64,000 nucleotides of DNA from Burkholderia sp. MS389 (GTDB taxonomy: Bacteria > Pseudomonadota > Gammaproteobacteria > Burkholderiales > Burkholderiaceae), in contig NZ_CP045994.1 of the NCBI RefSeq assembly GCF_016899425.1, positions 3,499,381 to 3,563,380 of the forward strand, written 5' to 3'. The notes beneath the pieces were generated by a model that saw only the letters and a program-made list of their open reading frames with translations, ran no database searches and was not told the DNA's origin. Of the stretch, positions 10,613-20,649 are shown one piece after another. Position numbers and translations under genes: made by a program. The first letter of the stretch is position 1, and each line of letters opens with the position of its first letter.

Positions 10613-11026
10613 CCCGCGCGGGCGCCCGCCGCGCCCCGCCGCCCGGCCGCCAGCCCGGGCGGTGGCGGCCGCCGCGCGGCGCCTTTTTCGGGCAGGGTTT
10701 CGCCGTCATCGCTTTTTCGCGATTTGCGCGTTATATTTTCTAGATATTGGCGCAGCCGACGGGGATCGACCCGATACGGCGCCCGCTTGCGATTCAGTTA
10801 CAATACGTGCCCGCTGGAGTACGGCAACAAACAGGCCCGGTTCTTGCTGAACCAGTTTTCCGGGCATCGCAACCGCGCCGGATCGCCCATCCGCCTCCCG
10901 GCCGCGGCCGATGCGATGTGCCGCGCAGCACACCGGTTCGCAGCGCGCACAACTCCGCGCCAGGCCTATCCTGGTATTTGAGAACCGGTTTCCAGAGGCT
11001 TTCGGCCCCGCGGCGGCAAATCGCAA
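10613..11026. other. long intergenic region ahead of dksA
   Basis: It holds GC-rich hairpins right after the COG0523 gene (CCGCCCGG/CCGGGCGG at 10639-10662, then a GC-rich repeat and TTTTT near 10683-10687), which look like a terminator. An AT-rich patch near 10725-10745 and a TACAAT at about 10799-10804 may belong to the dksA promoter, which would give dksA a leader of roughly 300 bases. Confidence 0.45.
10639..10688 (+). terminator. probable terminator of the COG0523 GTPase gene
   Basis: An 8-bp GC stem with an 8-base loop is followed by a second GC-rich inverted repeat and a run of five T. The double structure makes the exact end uncertain. Confidence 0.5.
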
Positions 11027-11110
11027 ATGAATGCAAACGCGGTTGCGGGTAATCCCAAAGTGCAGGCAATATCTCTCGATTTGCCGCACATTGAAGAAGC
11101 AAGCAGATGA
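11027..11110 (+). CDS. possible 27-residue leader peptide overlapping the dksA start
   Basis: An ATG at 11027 opens 27 codons (MNANAVAGNPKVQAISLDLP, then HIEEASR) and stops with a TGA that overlaps the dksA ATG in the arrangement ATGA. Such overlaps usually mean translational coupling. The predicted peptide has a normal amino-acid mix, but at 28 codons the frame could be open by chance, and the ribosome-binding site is weak. I list it as a candidate only. Confidence 0.35.
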   Translation: MNANAVAGNPKVQAISLDLPHIEEASR

Positions 11111-11523
11111 CGAAGAAACTCTTGACCGAAGCCGAAATCCTGAAGATGAGCGACAAGGATTACATGAATGAGGATCAGCTCGCCTTCTTCAAAAATCGGC
11201 TCGAACAGTTGCAGGCGGACATCCTCAAGAATGCAGGCCAGACGACCGAGAACCTGCGCGAGACGGTGATCGTCCCCGATCCCGCCGACCGCGCGACGAT
11301 CGAGGAAGAGCACGCGCTCGAGCTGCGTACGCGCGACCGCGAACGCAAGCTCCTCAAGAAGGTTCAGCAGTCGCTCGCCCGCATCGATTCCGGCGATTAC
11401 GGCTGGTGCGAGGAAACCGGCGAGCCGATCGGCATTCCGCGCCTGCTCGCGCGTCCGACCGCCACGCTGTCGCTCGAGGCGCAGGAGCGCCGCGAGCTGC
11501 GCCAGAAGCTGTTCGGCGACTGA
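11107..11523 (+). CDS. dksA: RNA polymerase-binding transcription factor DksA, cysteine-poor type
   Basis: A 138-residue secondary-channel factor that works with ppGpp in stringent control. The coiled-coil tip motif DPADRA (D58, D61, A63) matches the functional DxxDxA. The globular domain reads YGWCEETGEPIG with C101 but T104, and LSLEAQE with S122 and A125, so only one of the four zinc-finger cysteines of E. coli DksA remains. Such forms fold without zinc. The adjacent COG0523 GTPase fits the idea of a DksA that works under zinc or oxidative stress, but it may simply be the normal betaproteobacterial form. A strong terminator follows. Confidence 0.95.
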   Translation: MTKKLLTEAEILKMSDKDYMNEDQLAFFKNRLEQLQADILKNAGQTTENLRETVIVPDPADRATIEEEHALELRTRDRERKLLKKVQQSLARIDSGDYGWCEETGEPIGIPRLLARPTATLSLEAQERRELRQKLFGD

Positions 11524-11560
11524 TCGGGCGGCATTCCGCTCAAACACGCTGCTTCCCGAA

Positions 11561-11592
11561 AGCGCGCGGCCTGCCGCGCGCTTTTTGTTTTT
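11561..11592 (+). terminator. terminator of dksA
   Basis: GCGCGCGGC-CT-GCCGCGCGC followed by TTTTTGTTTTT: a textbook Rho-independent terminator 40 bases after the dksA stop. Confidence 0.9.
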
Positions 11593-11633
11593 CCGGCACC
11601 GATTCCCGGCCGCCGGCCGATTTGCCTTCCCCT

Positions 11634-11661
11634 CTTGATATCCCGGCGCCCGCCCTAAAAT
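11634..11661 (+). promoter_or_regulatory. sigma32-like heat-shock promoter of hslVU
   Basis: CTTGATA (11634-11640), 12 bases, then CCCTAAAAT (11653-11661), close to the sigma32 pattern CTTGAAA-N11-16-CCCCATnT. Transcription would start about 90 bases before hslV. A sigma70 reading (TTGATA, 15, TAAAAT) is also possible. Confidence 0.5.
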
Positions 11662-11759
11662 GAAACGGACGCGCGCCGGGCCGCTTCCCGGCGCACTGCG
11701 AGATTTACGCGGCGGCGCCCCGCGCCCCCGCCTTCCCCCGTTTTTCTCAAGGAACGCAG

Positions 11760-12296
11760 ATGGAGCAATTTCACGGCACGACCATCGTTTCGGTCCGGCG
11801 CGGCGACAAGGTCGCGCTCGGCGGCGACGGCCAGGTAACCCTCGGCAACATCGTCATGAAGGGTGGCGCGCGGAAAGTGCGGCGGATCTACAACAACCAG
11901 GTGCTGGTCGGATTCGCGGGCGGCACCGCCGATGCGTTCTCGCTGCTCGACCGCTTCGAGGCGAAGCTCGAGAAGCACCAGGGCAACCTGACCCGTGCGG
12001 CCGTCGAGCTCGCGAAGGACTGGCGCACCGACCGGATGCTGCGCCGCCTCGAGGCGATGCTGATCACGGCCGATGCGACCACCACGCTCGTGATCACCGG
12101 CAATGGCGACGTGCTCGACCCGGAAGGCGGGATCTGCGCGATTGGCTCGGGCGGTGCGTACGCGCAGGCCGCGGCCCGCGCGCTCGTCGAGAACACCGAG
12201 CTGTCGCCGCGCGAGATCGTCGAGAAGTCGCTCGGGATCGCCGGCGACATGTGCATCTACACGAACCACAACCGCATCATCGAAACGATCGAGTAA
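11760..12296 (+). CDS. hslV: ATP-dependent protease peptidase subunit HslV
   Basis: A 178-residue, proteasome beta-like threonine peptidase that forms the core of HslUV (ClpYQ). A short propeptide MEQFHG precedes the catalytic N-terminal threonine T7 (TTIVSVRR), exposed after autocleavage. The [14 protein letters not shown] block and the GDGQVTLG loop are typical. It lies 10 bases upstream of hslU, so the two are cotranscribed and cotranslated. A sigma32-like promoter about 100 bases upstream suggests heat-shock control. Confidence 0.98.
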
Positions 12297-12306
12297 GGAC
12301 AGCCCC

Positions 12307-13650
12307 ATGAGCACCATGACCCCTGCCGAGATCGTCTCGGAACTCGACAAGCACATCATCGGCCAGGCGAAGGCGAAGAAGGCCGTCGCCGTCGCGCTGC
12401 GCAACCGCTGGCGCCGCCAGCAGGTCGCCGAGCCGCTGCGCCAGGAAATCACGCCGAAGAACATCCTGATGATCGGGCCGACGGGCGTCGGCAAGACCGA
12501 AATCGCGCGCCGCCTCGCGAAGCTCGCCGATGCGCCGTTCATCAAGATCGAAGCGACCAAGTTCACCGAAGTCGGCTACGTCGGCCGCGACGTCGACAGC
12601 ATCGTGCGCGACCTGATCGAGATCTCGGTCAAGCAGACGCGCGAATCCGAAATGCGCAAGGTGCGCAGCAAGGCGACCGACCAGGCCGAAGACCGCATCC
12701 TCGACATCCTGCTGCCGCAACCGCGCGCGGTCGGCTTCGGCGGCAATGCCGAGCACGCGAACGACGACAACAACGCAACCCGTCAGACGTTCCGCAAGCG
12801 CCTGCGCGAAGGCCAGCTCGACGACAAGGAAGTCGAGCTCGACCTCGAGCAGCCGTCGGTCGGCATGGACATCATGGCGCCGCCCGGGATGGAAGAGATG
12901 ACCGAGCAGATCCGCTCGATGTTCTCGAACCTCGGCAGCGGCAAGAAGCAGCGCCGCAAGGTGAAAATCAAGGAAGCGCTGAAGCTGCTGACCGACGAGG
13001 AAGCGGCGAAGATGCTGAACGAAGAGGAAGTGAAGACGAAGGCCGTGCAGAACGTCGAGCAGAACGGCATCGTGTTCCTCGACGAGATCGACAAGATCAC
13101 GTCGCGCAACAACGAAGGCAGCGGCGGCGAAGTGTCGCGCCAGGGCGTGCAGCGCGACCTGCTGCCGCTCGTCGAAGGCACGACGGTCAACACGAAGTAC
13201 GGGATGGTGAAGACCGATCACATCCTGTTCATCGCGAGCGGCGCGTTCCACCTCGCGAAGCCGAGCGACCTGATTCCGGAACTGCAGGGCCGCTTCCCGA
13301 TCCGCGTCGAACTCGATTCGCTGTCGGTGAACGACTTCGAAGCGATCCTCGTCGCGACCGACGCGAGCCTCGTCAAGCAGTACCAGGCGCTGCTCGCGAC
13401 CGAAGACGTACAGCTCGAATTCGCCGACGACGGCATCCGCCGTCTCGCGGAGATCGCGTTCGCGGTCAACGAGAAAACCGAGAACATCGGCGCGCGCCGG
13501 CTGTACACGGTGATCGAGAAACTGCTCGAGGAAGTGTCGTTCTCGGCGGGCAACCATGCGAGCGAGCGCGTGACGATCGACGCGAAGTATGTCGACCGCG
13601 CACTCGGCGAAGTGTCGCAGGACGAAGACCTGTCGCGCTACGTGCTGTAA
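12307..13650 (+). CDS. hslU: ATP-dependent protease ATPase subunit HslU
   Basis: A 447-residue AAA+ unfoldase that feeds substrates to HslV. Walker A is GPTGVGKTE (about residues 57-65), Walker B is VFLDEIDK, and the pore motif GYVGRD is present near residue 90. The intermediate I-domain occupies about residues 110-245. The C-terminus ends SRYVL, like the HslU tails that insert into HslV pockets. The ATG at 12307 is chosen for its spacing to hslV and the usual N-terminus [17 protein letters not shown]. Confidence 0.98.
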   Translation: MSTMTPAEIVSELDKHIIGQAKAKKAVAVALRNRWRRQQVAEPLRQEITPKNILMIGPTGVGKTEIARRLAKLADAPFIKIEATKFTEVGYVGRDVDSIVRDLIEISVKQTRESEMRKVRSKATDQAEDRILDILLPQPRAVGFGGNAEHANDDNNATRQTFRKRLREGQLDDKEVELDLEQPSVGMDIMAPPGMEEMTEQIRSMFSNLGSGKKQRRKVKIKEALKLLTDEEAAKMLNEEEVKTKAVQNVEQNGIVFLDEIDKITSRNNEGSGGEVSRQGVQRDLLPLVEGTTVNTKYGMVKTDHILFIASGAFHLAKPSDLIPELQGRFPIRVELDSLSVNDFEAILVATDASLVKQYQALLATEDVQLEFADDGIRRLAEIAFAVNEKTENIGARRLYTVIEKLLEEVSFSAGNHASERVTIDAKYVDRALGEVSQDEDLSRYVL

Positions 13651-13671
13651 CGCGCGCGGCGCCGGATGCGA

Positions 13672-13704
13672 GACGGGCGGCCCCTTCGGGGGTCGCCCGT
13701 TTTC
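13672..13704 (+). terminator. terminator of hslVU
   Basis: ACGGGCG-GCCCC-TTCG-GGGGT-CGCCCGT followed by TTT. The UUCG loop makes it very stable. It lies 21 bases past the hslU stop, between convergent genes. Confidence 0.8.
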
Positions 13705-13717
13705 GTTGGTGCGCCGC

Positions 13718-14260
13718 TTACTGGCGCACCGGCTTCTTCGCGAGCTTGCGCTGCAGCGTGCGGCGGTGCATGTTCAGCGCACGCGCGGTCGCCGAAATGT
13801 TGTTGTTGTTCTCGGCCAGCACGCGCTGGATGTGCTCCCATTCAAGCCGGTCCACCGACAGCACGACCGGGTTCTCCAGCGCCTCGTCGGCCTGCACTTC
13901 GGTCGCGTTGGTCTGCAGCGCGGCCAGGATCGACTCGACGTTCGCCGGCTTCGCGAGGTAGTTGTCGGCACCTTCCTTCACGGCCTGCACGGCGGTCGCG
14001 ATGCTCGCATAGCCGGTCAGCACGAGAATGCGCGCGTCGGGCTGCAGGTCGCACAACGGCGCGATCAGGCTCAGTCCCGAATCCTCGCCGAGATGCAGGT
14101 CGACGGTGATGAACTGGAACTTGCCGCCCGCGGCGAGCCGCAGCGCCGCCTCCTTGTCATGCGCCTGCTGGACCGCGTAACCGCGGCGCTCGAGGCCGCG
14201 CGCGAGCGTGCCCGCGAACACCTCGTTGTCGTCGATCACCAGGAAATTGTTCTCGCTCAT
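13718..14260 (-). CDS. regA: RegA/ActR/RoxR-type response regulator
   Basis: A 180-residue regulator. The receiver has acidic D10/D11 (VIDDNE), phospho-acceptor D54 (ITVDLHLG) and the conserved Lys in YLAKPAN. A short linker leads to a Fis-type helix-turn-helix at about residues 150-175 (ISATARALNMHRRTLQRKL), nearly the hallmark RegA sequence. RegA-type regulators control respiration, carbon and nitrogen pathways in response to redox state. It sits 13 bases downstream of its kinase gene and is convergent with hslU. The name follows the family; RoxR or PrrA would be equally suitable. Confidence 0.92.
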   Translation of the reverse strand: MSENNFLVIDDNEVFAGTLARGLERRGYAVQQAHDKEAALRLAAGGKFQFITVDLHLGEDSGLSLIAPLCDLQPDARILVLTGYASIATAVQAVKEGADNYLAKPANVESILAALQTNATEVQADEALENPVVLSVDRLEWEHIQRVLAENNNNISATARALNMHRRTLQRKLAKKPVRQ

Positions 14261-14273
14261 GGGGTTTCTCCGT

Positions 14274-15692
14274 CTACGTGTTGGTTGAGGCCGCCGGCAG
14301 CGCGACGCGCACGACCGGCAGGCGCAGCACGGCCCGCGTGCCGCGCCCGGCGGTCGTGCCGGCCGCGCGGCTGTCCGGCGCGCCGCTTGTCCGTTCGGTC
14401 AGGCGCTGGCCCGCGCGCTGTGCCGATCCCGCCGCGGCGTGACCATTCGCCGCACTGCCCGCCCGCCCGTTGCCGCCCGCCGCGCGCGGCGTGACGTCGG
14501 ACAGTTCGATCTCGCCGCCCAGCCGCGCGGCCGCACTGAACGCCAGATACAGGCCGACACCGTGCCCGCCCTGCGTGCTGTCGACCGGCATCGCGCCGAG
14601 CGATTCGCGCAGCGAGGCCGGAATGCCGGGCCCGTCGTCGCATACCTCGAATTCGATCTCGTCGGCCGTGCCGCCATGCGCGACCTTCGCGGCCAGCGTC
14701 ACGCGCTGCGGGCTCGCGCGCGCGGCGTTGTCGAGCAGGATCGTCAGGATCTGGCCGGCCGCGACCGTATCGTCGAGCGCGACGCCCGCCGGGCGCGCGC
14801 CGAGCAGTTCGAACTGCACGTGCGGATGCCGCAGACGCCAGTGCTCGACGAACGTGTCGAGCCAGTCGTCCACCGGCTGGCGGCTCGCCGGCGCGCTCGC
14901 GCGGCTGCGCAGGCGCGCGAGCGCCGACGTGCACAGCGACATCTGTTCCTCGAGCACCTTCAGGTCGGCCTCGTAGCGTGCGAGCCCCGGATCGGCGCGC
15001 GCCGCGTCGCGCAACTCCTCGGCGAGCATCGCGATCGTCGACAGCGGCGTGCCCATTTCATGCGCGACGGTGGCGGCCTGCACGCCGAGCGCGACGGCCC
15101 GCTCGTCGCGCAGCAGATGCTGCTGCGCCTCGCCGAGCGCCGCGTCGCGCTGGCGCAGCGCGTTCGACATGCGCGCGACGAACCACGCGATCAGCCCGAC
15201 GCTGACCATGAAGTTCGCCCACATCCCGGTACGGTAGTAATCGAACAGGTTCGCCGGGTTGTCCATGTTGAGCGGCACCGAATCGAAGCCGAGCGCCGCG
15301 TAGCAGGCGACGGCGAACGCCGCGAGCCAGATCATCAGGTGCCACGGCAGCACGGCCGCCGCGATCGCGAGCGAAGGCAGGTACAGCGACACGAACGGGT
15401 TGGTCGTCCCGCCCGACAGGAACAGCAGCGCGGACAGCGCACCGAGGTCGACCCACAGCTGGCCGAGCAGCTCGAAATTGGTCTCGGGCCGCGCGCGCAG
15501 CACGCGCACCCAGGTCAGTGCGTTGAAAACGATTTCGAGCGCGATGACCATCAGCATCGCAGGCAGCGGCAGATGCACGCCAAAATAGGTCTGCACGACG
15601 CCGATCGTCACGAGCTGGCCGATGATCGCAAGATTGCGCAGCCAGAACAGGTGACTGAGGTTGACGCGCCCGGTGGTGGTGATTCGTTGCAT
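14274..15692 (-). CDS. regB: RegB/PrrB/RoxS-type redox sensor histidine kinase
   Basis: A 472-residue kinase with about six membrane segments in residues 20-172. The quinone-binding heptapeptide GGTTNPF is at 94-100, the H-box ATVAHEMGTPLSTIAM carries H211, and a cysteine at the redox-box position is C254 (QMSLCTSAL). N-box (LLDNAARASP) and G-boxes (DDGPGIP, GGHGVGLYL) complete the ATPase. These features identify a RegB-type sensor that monitors the quinone pool. Unusually, about 50 low-complexity Gly/Ala/Thr/Arg residues separate GGEIELSDVTP from the last strand TRAVLRLPV, where relatives have a short turn. It is cotranscribed with regA. Confidence 0.93.
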   Translation of the reverse strand: MQRITTTGRVNLSHLFWLRNLAIIGQLVTIGVVQTYFGVHLPLPAMLMVIALEIVFNALTWVRVLRARPETNFELLGQLWVDLGALSALLFLSGGTTNPFVSLYLPSLAIAAAVLPWHLMIWLAAFAVACYAALGFDSVPLNMDNPANLFDYYRTGMWANFMVSVGLIAWFVARMSNALRQRDAALGEAQQHLLRDERAVALGVQAATVAHEMGTPLSTIAMLAEELRDAARADPGLARYEADLKVLEEQMSLCTSALARLRSRASAPASRQPVDDWLDTFVEHWRLRHPHVQFELLGARPAGVALDDTVAAGQILTILLDNAARASPQRVTLAAKVAHGGTADEIEFEVCDDGPGIPASLRESLGAMPVDSTQGGHGVGLYLAFSAAARLGGEIELSDVTPRAAGGNGRAGSAANGHAAAGSAQRAGQRLTERTSGAPDSRAAGTTAGRGTRAVLRLPVVRVALPAASTNT

Positions 15693-15713
15693 CCGGGCAG
15701 TTTACCCGTTTAG

Positions 15714-17992
<2,279 letters not shown>

Positions 17993-18624
17993 AGGAAGAC
18001 CAGGCAACACCGTCCCGCCCGCGCCCGAAACCGGGCGAGCGGCGCGTGATGATCCTGCAGACGCTCGCCGCGATGCTCGAGGCGCCGAAGCCCGAGAAAA
18101 TCACGACCGCCGCGCTCGCGGCCCGGCTCGACGTGTCGGAGGCCGCGCTGTACCGGCATTTCACCAGCAAGGCGAAGATGTACGAAGGGCTGATCGAGTT
18201 CATCGAGCAGGCGCTGTTCGGGCTCGTGAACCAGATCGTCGCGAAGGAGCCGAACGGCGTGCAGCAGGCGCGCACGATCGCGCTGACGATGCTCAATTTC
18301 GCCGCGAAGAACCCGGGCATGACACGCGTGCTGACCGGCGAGGCGCTGGTCGGCGAGGACGAGCGGCTGACCGAACGCGTAAACCAGCTGCTCGACCGGA
18401 TCGAGGCGACCGTCAAGCAATGCCTTCGGGTCGCGCGCACGGAAGCCAACGCGCCGCAGGACGGCGCCGCACCGTTCGCGCTACCGGCCGACTACGATCC
18501 GGCCGCCCGCGCGAGCCTGCTCGTCTGCTACGTGATCGGCCGATGGCACCGCTTCGCAAAGGGCGGGTTCCAGAAGCCGCCGGGCGAGCAGGCCGATGCG
18601 CATTTGCGGTTGATCCTGCAGTAA

Positions 18625-19157
18625 CGCCCGAGGCGCGGACGTGCGCGCTGCGAGCACGCCGTCTGGCGTCGCACTCGCTTGGCGACACGCGTCAATGCCC
18701 AGGCGCCGATTCCGCGCTCGCCGTGGCACACGGCATCGCCTCACCTGTCCGCACCCGCGGTACTGACGGCCTGAATCGGCGCGGGGTTCATATCCCGCGC
18801 ACGCCGTCATTAATTCGCCATCCTCAATATATCCCTGCCTGAATCGGCCGCCGAGGCGAGCCGAATCCATCAGACAGCCTCTCGATCCTTGCGGCGCTCC
18901 CGCAACGTCGACGTCCCGGCACGGGTGTGCGGCATGCGAGTCACGGCCCTTGACGATTCTTAAAAGAAATTTAGTACTCGAACTAGATTAAAGCCACTCA
19001 ACTTAGAAATCGTCCCATTCTTTCGAATGACTTACTTCGGAACAATAGCACCTGTTTCCCGCAGCTGCTGCCGCCCCGCAGCAGCGATGCGCGACAGCGC
19101 GATGGAAACGTCCGTGCGTCGTCTTTCGACGCGAGGCCCTTACTAACAGGTACTTAA
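18625..19157. other. gene-free region carrying the fimbrial promoter
   Basis: 530 bases between slmA and the first pilin. The 3' part (about 18950-19060) is sharply more AT-rich than the rest of the window, as expected of a fimbrial promoter. TTGACG at 18950-18955 is a possible -35, but the -10 (around TAGTACT) is poor. I see no ORF and no invertible repeat that would indicate phase switching. Confidence 0.5.
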
Positions 19158-19700
19158 ATGTCCAAAAAAGCACTTTCCATTCTGATGGCGACAGCAGGTC
19201 TCCTCGCCGCGGCCTCGTCGGCTCAGGCAGCTGACGGCACGATCACGATCACCGGCGAAATCACCGCCCAGACCTGCAACATCTCGGGCGACGGCGGCGG
19301 CAAGGATTTCACCGTCACGCTGCCCAACGTGTCGGCCTCGGCACTCTCGGCGGCCGGCTCGACGGCCGGCCGCAAGCCGTTCCGCATCAACCTGTCGAAC
19401 TGCTCGCCGAATTCGGGCAACGCATCGGTGTACTTCGAGCCGGGCACGACGGTCAACGCGCAAACGGGTCAGCTGTTCAACGCGACGGGTGACGCGAAGA
19501 ACGTCGAGGTCGGCCTCCTGAACAAGGACGGCTCGAACATCAAGCTCGGCGCGGCACAAGCGCAGCAGAACTCGCAGACGGTGCCGATCGCAAGCGGCTC
19601 GGCGGAGCTCAACTACTACGCGCAATACGTTGCAACCGGCGGCGCGGCCACGGCCGGCACGGTCAATACGTCGGTCATGTATTCGGTCTCGTACCAGTAA
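19158..19700 (+). CDS. type 1-like fimbrial major subunit
   Basis: A 180-residue pilin with a signal peptide cleaved after AQA (about residue 24; SKKALSILMATAGLLAAASSAQA). The mature part begins ADGTITITGEITAQTC, and two cysteines (TAQTCNI and LSNCSPN) can form the pilin disulfide. The C-terminal end TSVMYSVSYQ carries the alternating beta-zipper with penultimate Tyr used in donor-strand exchange. It is secreted by Sec, then assembled by the chaperone and usher downstream. It is first in the operon, consistent with being the most abundant subunit, and has a close relative at 24670. Confidence 0.9.
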   Translation: MSKKALSILMATAGLLAAASSAQAADGTITITGEITAQTCNISGDGGGKDFTVTLPNVSASALSAAGSTAGRKPFRINLSNCSPNSGNASVYFEPGTTVNAQTGQLFNATGDAKNVEVGLLNKDGSNIKLGAAQAQQNSQTVPIASGSAELNYYAQYVATGGAATAGTVNTSVMYSVSYQ

Positions 19701-19800
19701 CGCGGTCTGCCGACCGGCGGCCCGGGCACGCGATGCAGTGGTGCTGCACGGGCCGCGTCCGACCAACAGTGAACTGTCCATCTATAAGGAGAAATCGGCG

Positions 19801-20565
19801 ATGGGAATGCCAATGAACTTGCGTTTGAGCGTGGGCGCAGCAATGCTGATCGCGTCGCTGTCCGGCCTGACCACCGCGGATGCAAGCGTCGTGATCGGCG
19901 GAACGCGTGTGATCTATCCGGAAAAGGAGCGCGAGGTCACGGTCAAGATGACCAACGAGGGCGACCGGCCTTCGCTCGTCCAGGCATGGATCGACGACGG
20001 CCACGCGAACGCACTGCCCGACGACTCGAAGGTACCGTTTACGCTGACGCCGCCGTTGTTCCGTCTCGATCCGAAGAAAGGCCAGAGCCTGCGGCTGATC
20101 TATACGCAGGAACCGCTCGCGCAGAATAAGGAAACGCTGTACTGGCTCAACGTGCTCGACGTCCCACCTCAGGCGACCGGCGATTCGAATGATCCGAACA
20201 TGCTGCAGCTCGCGTTCCGCACGCGCATCAAGCTGTTCTTCCGCCCGGCGGCACTGCAAGGCGTCGCCGACGAATCCGCGGAAAAGGTCACCTGGAATTT
20301 CGCGCCGAAGTCCAGCGGCGGCTATGCGCTGCAAGCGACGAATCCGACGCCCTACCACGTGACATTCACCAAGCTGGTCGTCAAGTCCGGCGGCGCGACC
20401 TGGACCGACGACAAGGGCGGCATGGTCAAGCCGGGCGCCACCGAACAATTCGACGTCGGCAACGTGCCGTCACCGTTGGGCGCGCCGATCGAAGTCGACT
20501 ATACGTTCCTCAACGATTACGGCGCCGCCATCGAAGGCCGTTACGCGCCGAAAAAGGCGCACTGA
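19801..20565 (+). CDS. periplasmic fimbrial chaperone (PapD-like)
   Basis: A 254-residue chaperone with a signal peptide ending near TTADA (residue 28). The mature start SVVIGGTRVIYPEKEREVTVKM has the conserved Arg of the subunit-binding cleft, and TLYWLNVLDVPP is the family signature. AFRTRIKLFFRPA holds the conserved Lys region. AAGGAG lies about 12 bases before the ATG at 19801. It caps pilins in the periplasm and passes them to the usher that follows 84 bases later. Confidence 0.93.
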   Translation: MGMPMNLRLSVGAAMLIASLSGLTTADASVVIGGTRVIYPEKEREVTVKMTNEGDRPSLVQAWIDDGHANALPDDSKVPFTLTPPLFRLDPKKGQSLRLIYTQEPLAQNKETLYWLNVLDVPPQATGDSNDPNMLQLAFRTRIKLFFRPAALQGVADESAEKVTWNFAPKSSGGYALQATNPTPYHVTFTKLVVKSGGATWTDDKGGMVKPGATEQFDVGNVPSPLGAPIEVDYTFLNDYGAAIEGRYAPKKAH

Positions 20566-20649
20566 CACAGCCCGACCGTTTCTGACTCAACCCGTCGTTG
20601 ACCTGCGGTGCGGCCCTCGCACCGGCACAGGTAGACCGTCGCTCGCGTT

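Noticed and set aside
18625..19157. Possible phase-variation switch upstream of the fimbrial operon
   Set aside because: No inverted repeats pair and no recombinase gene nearby.
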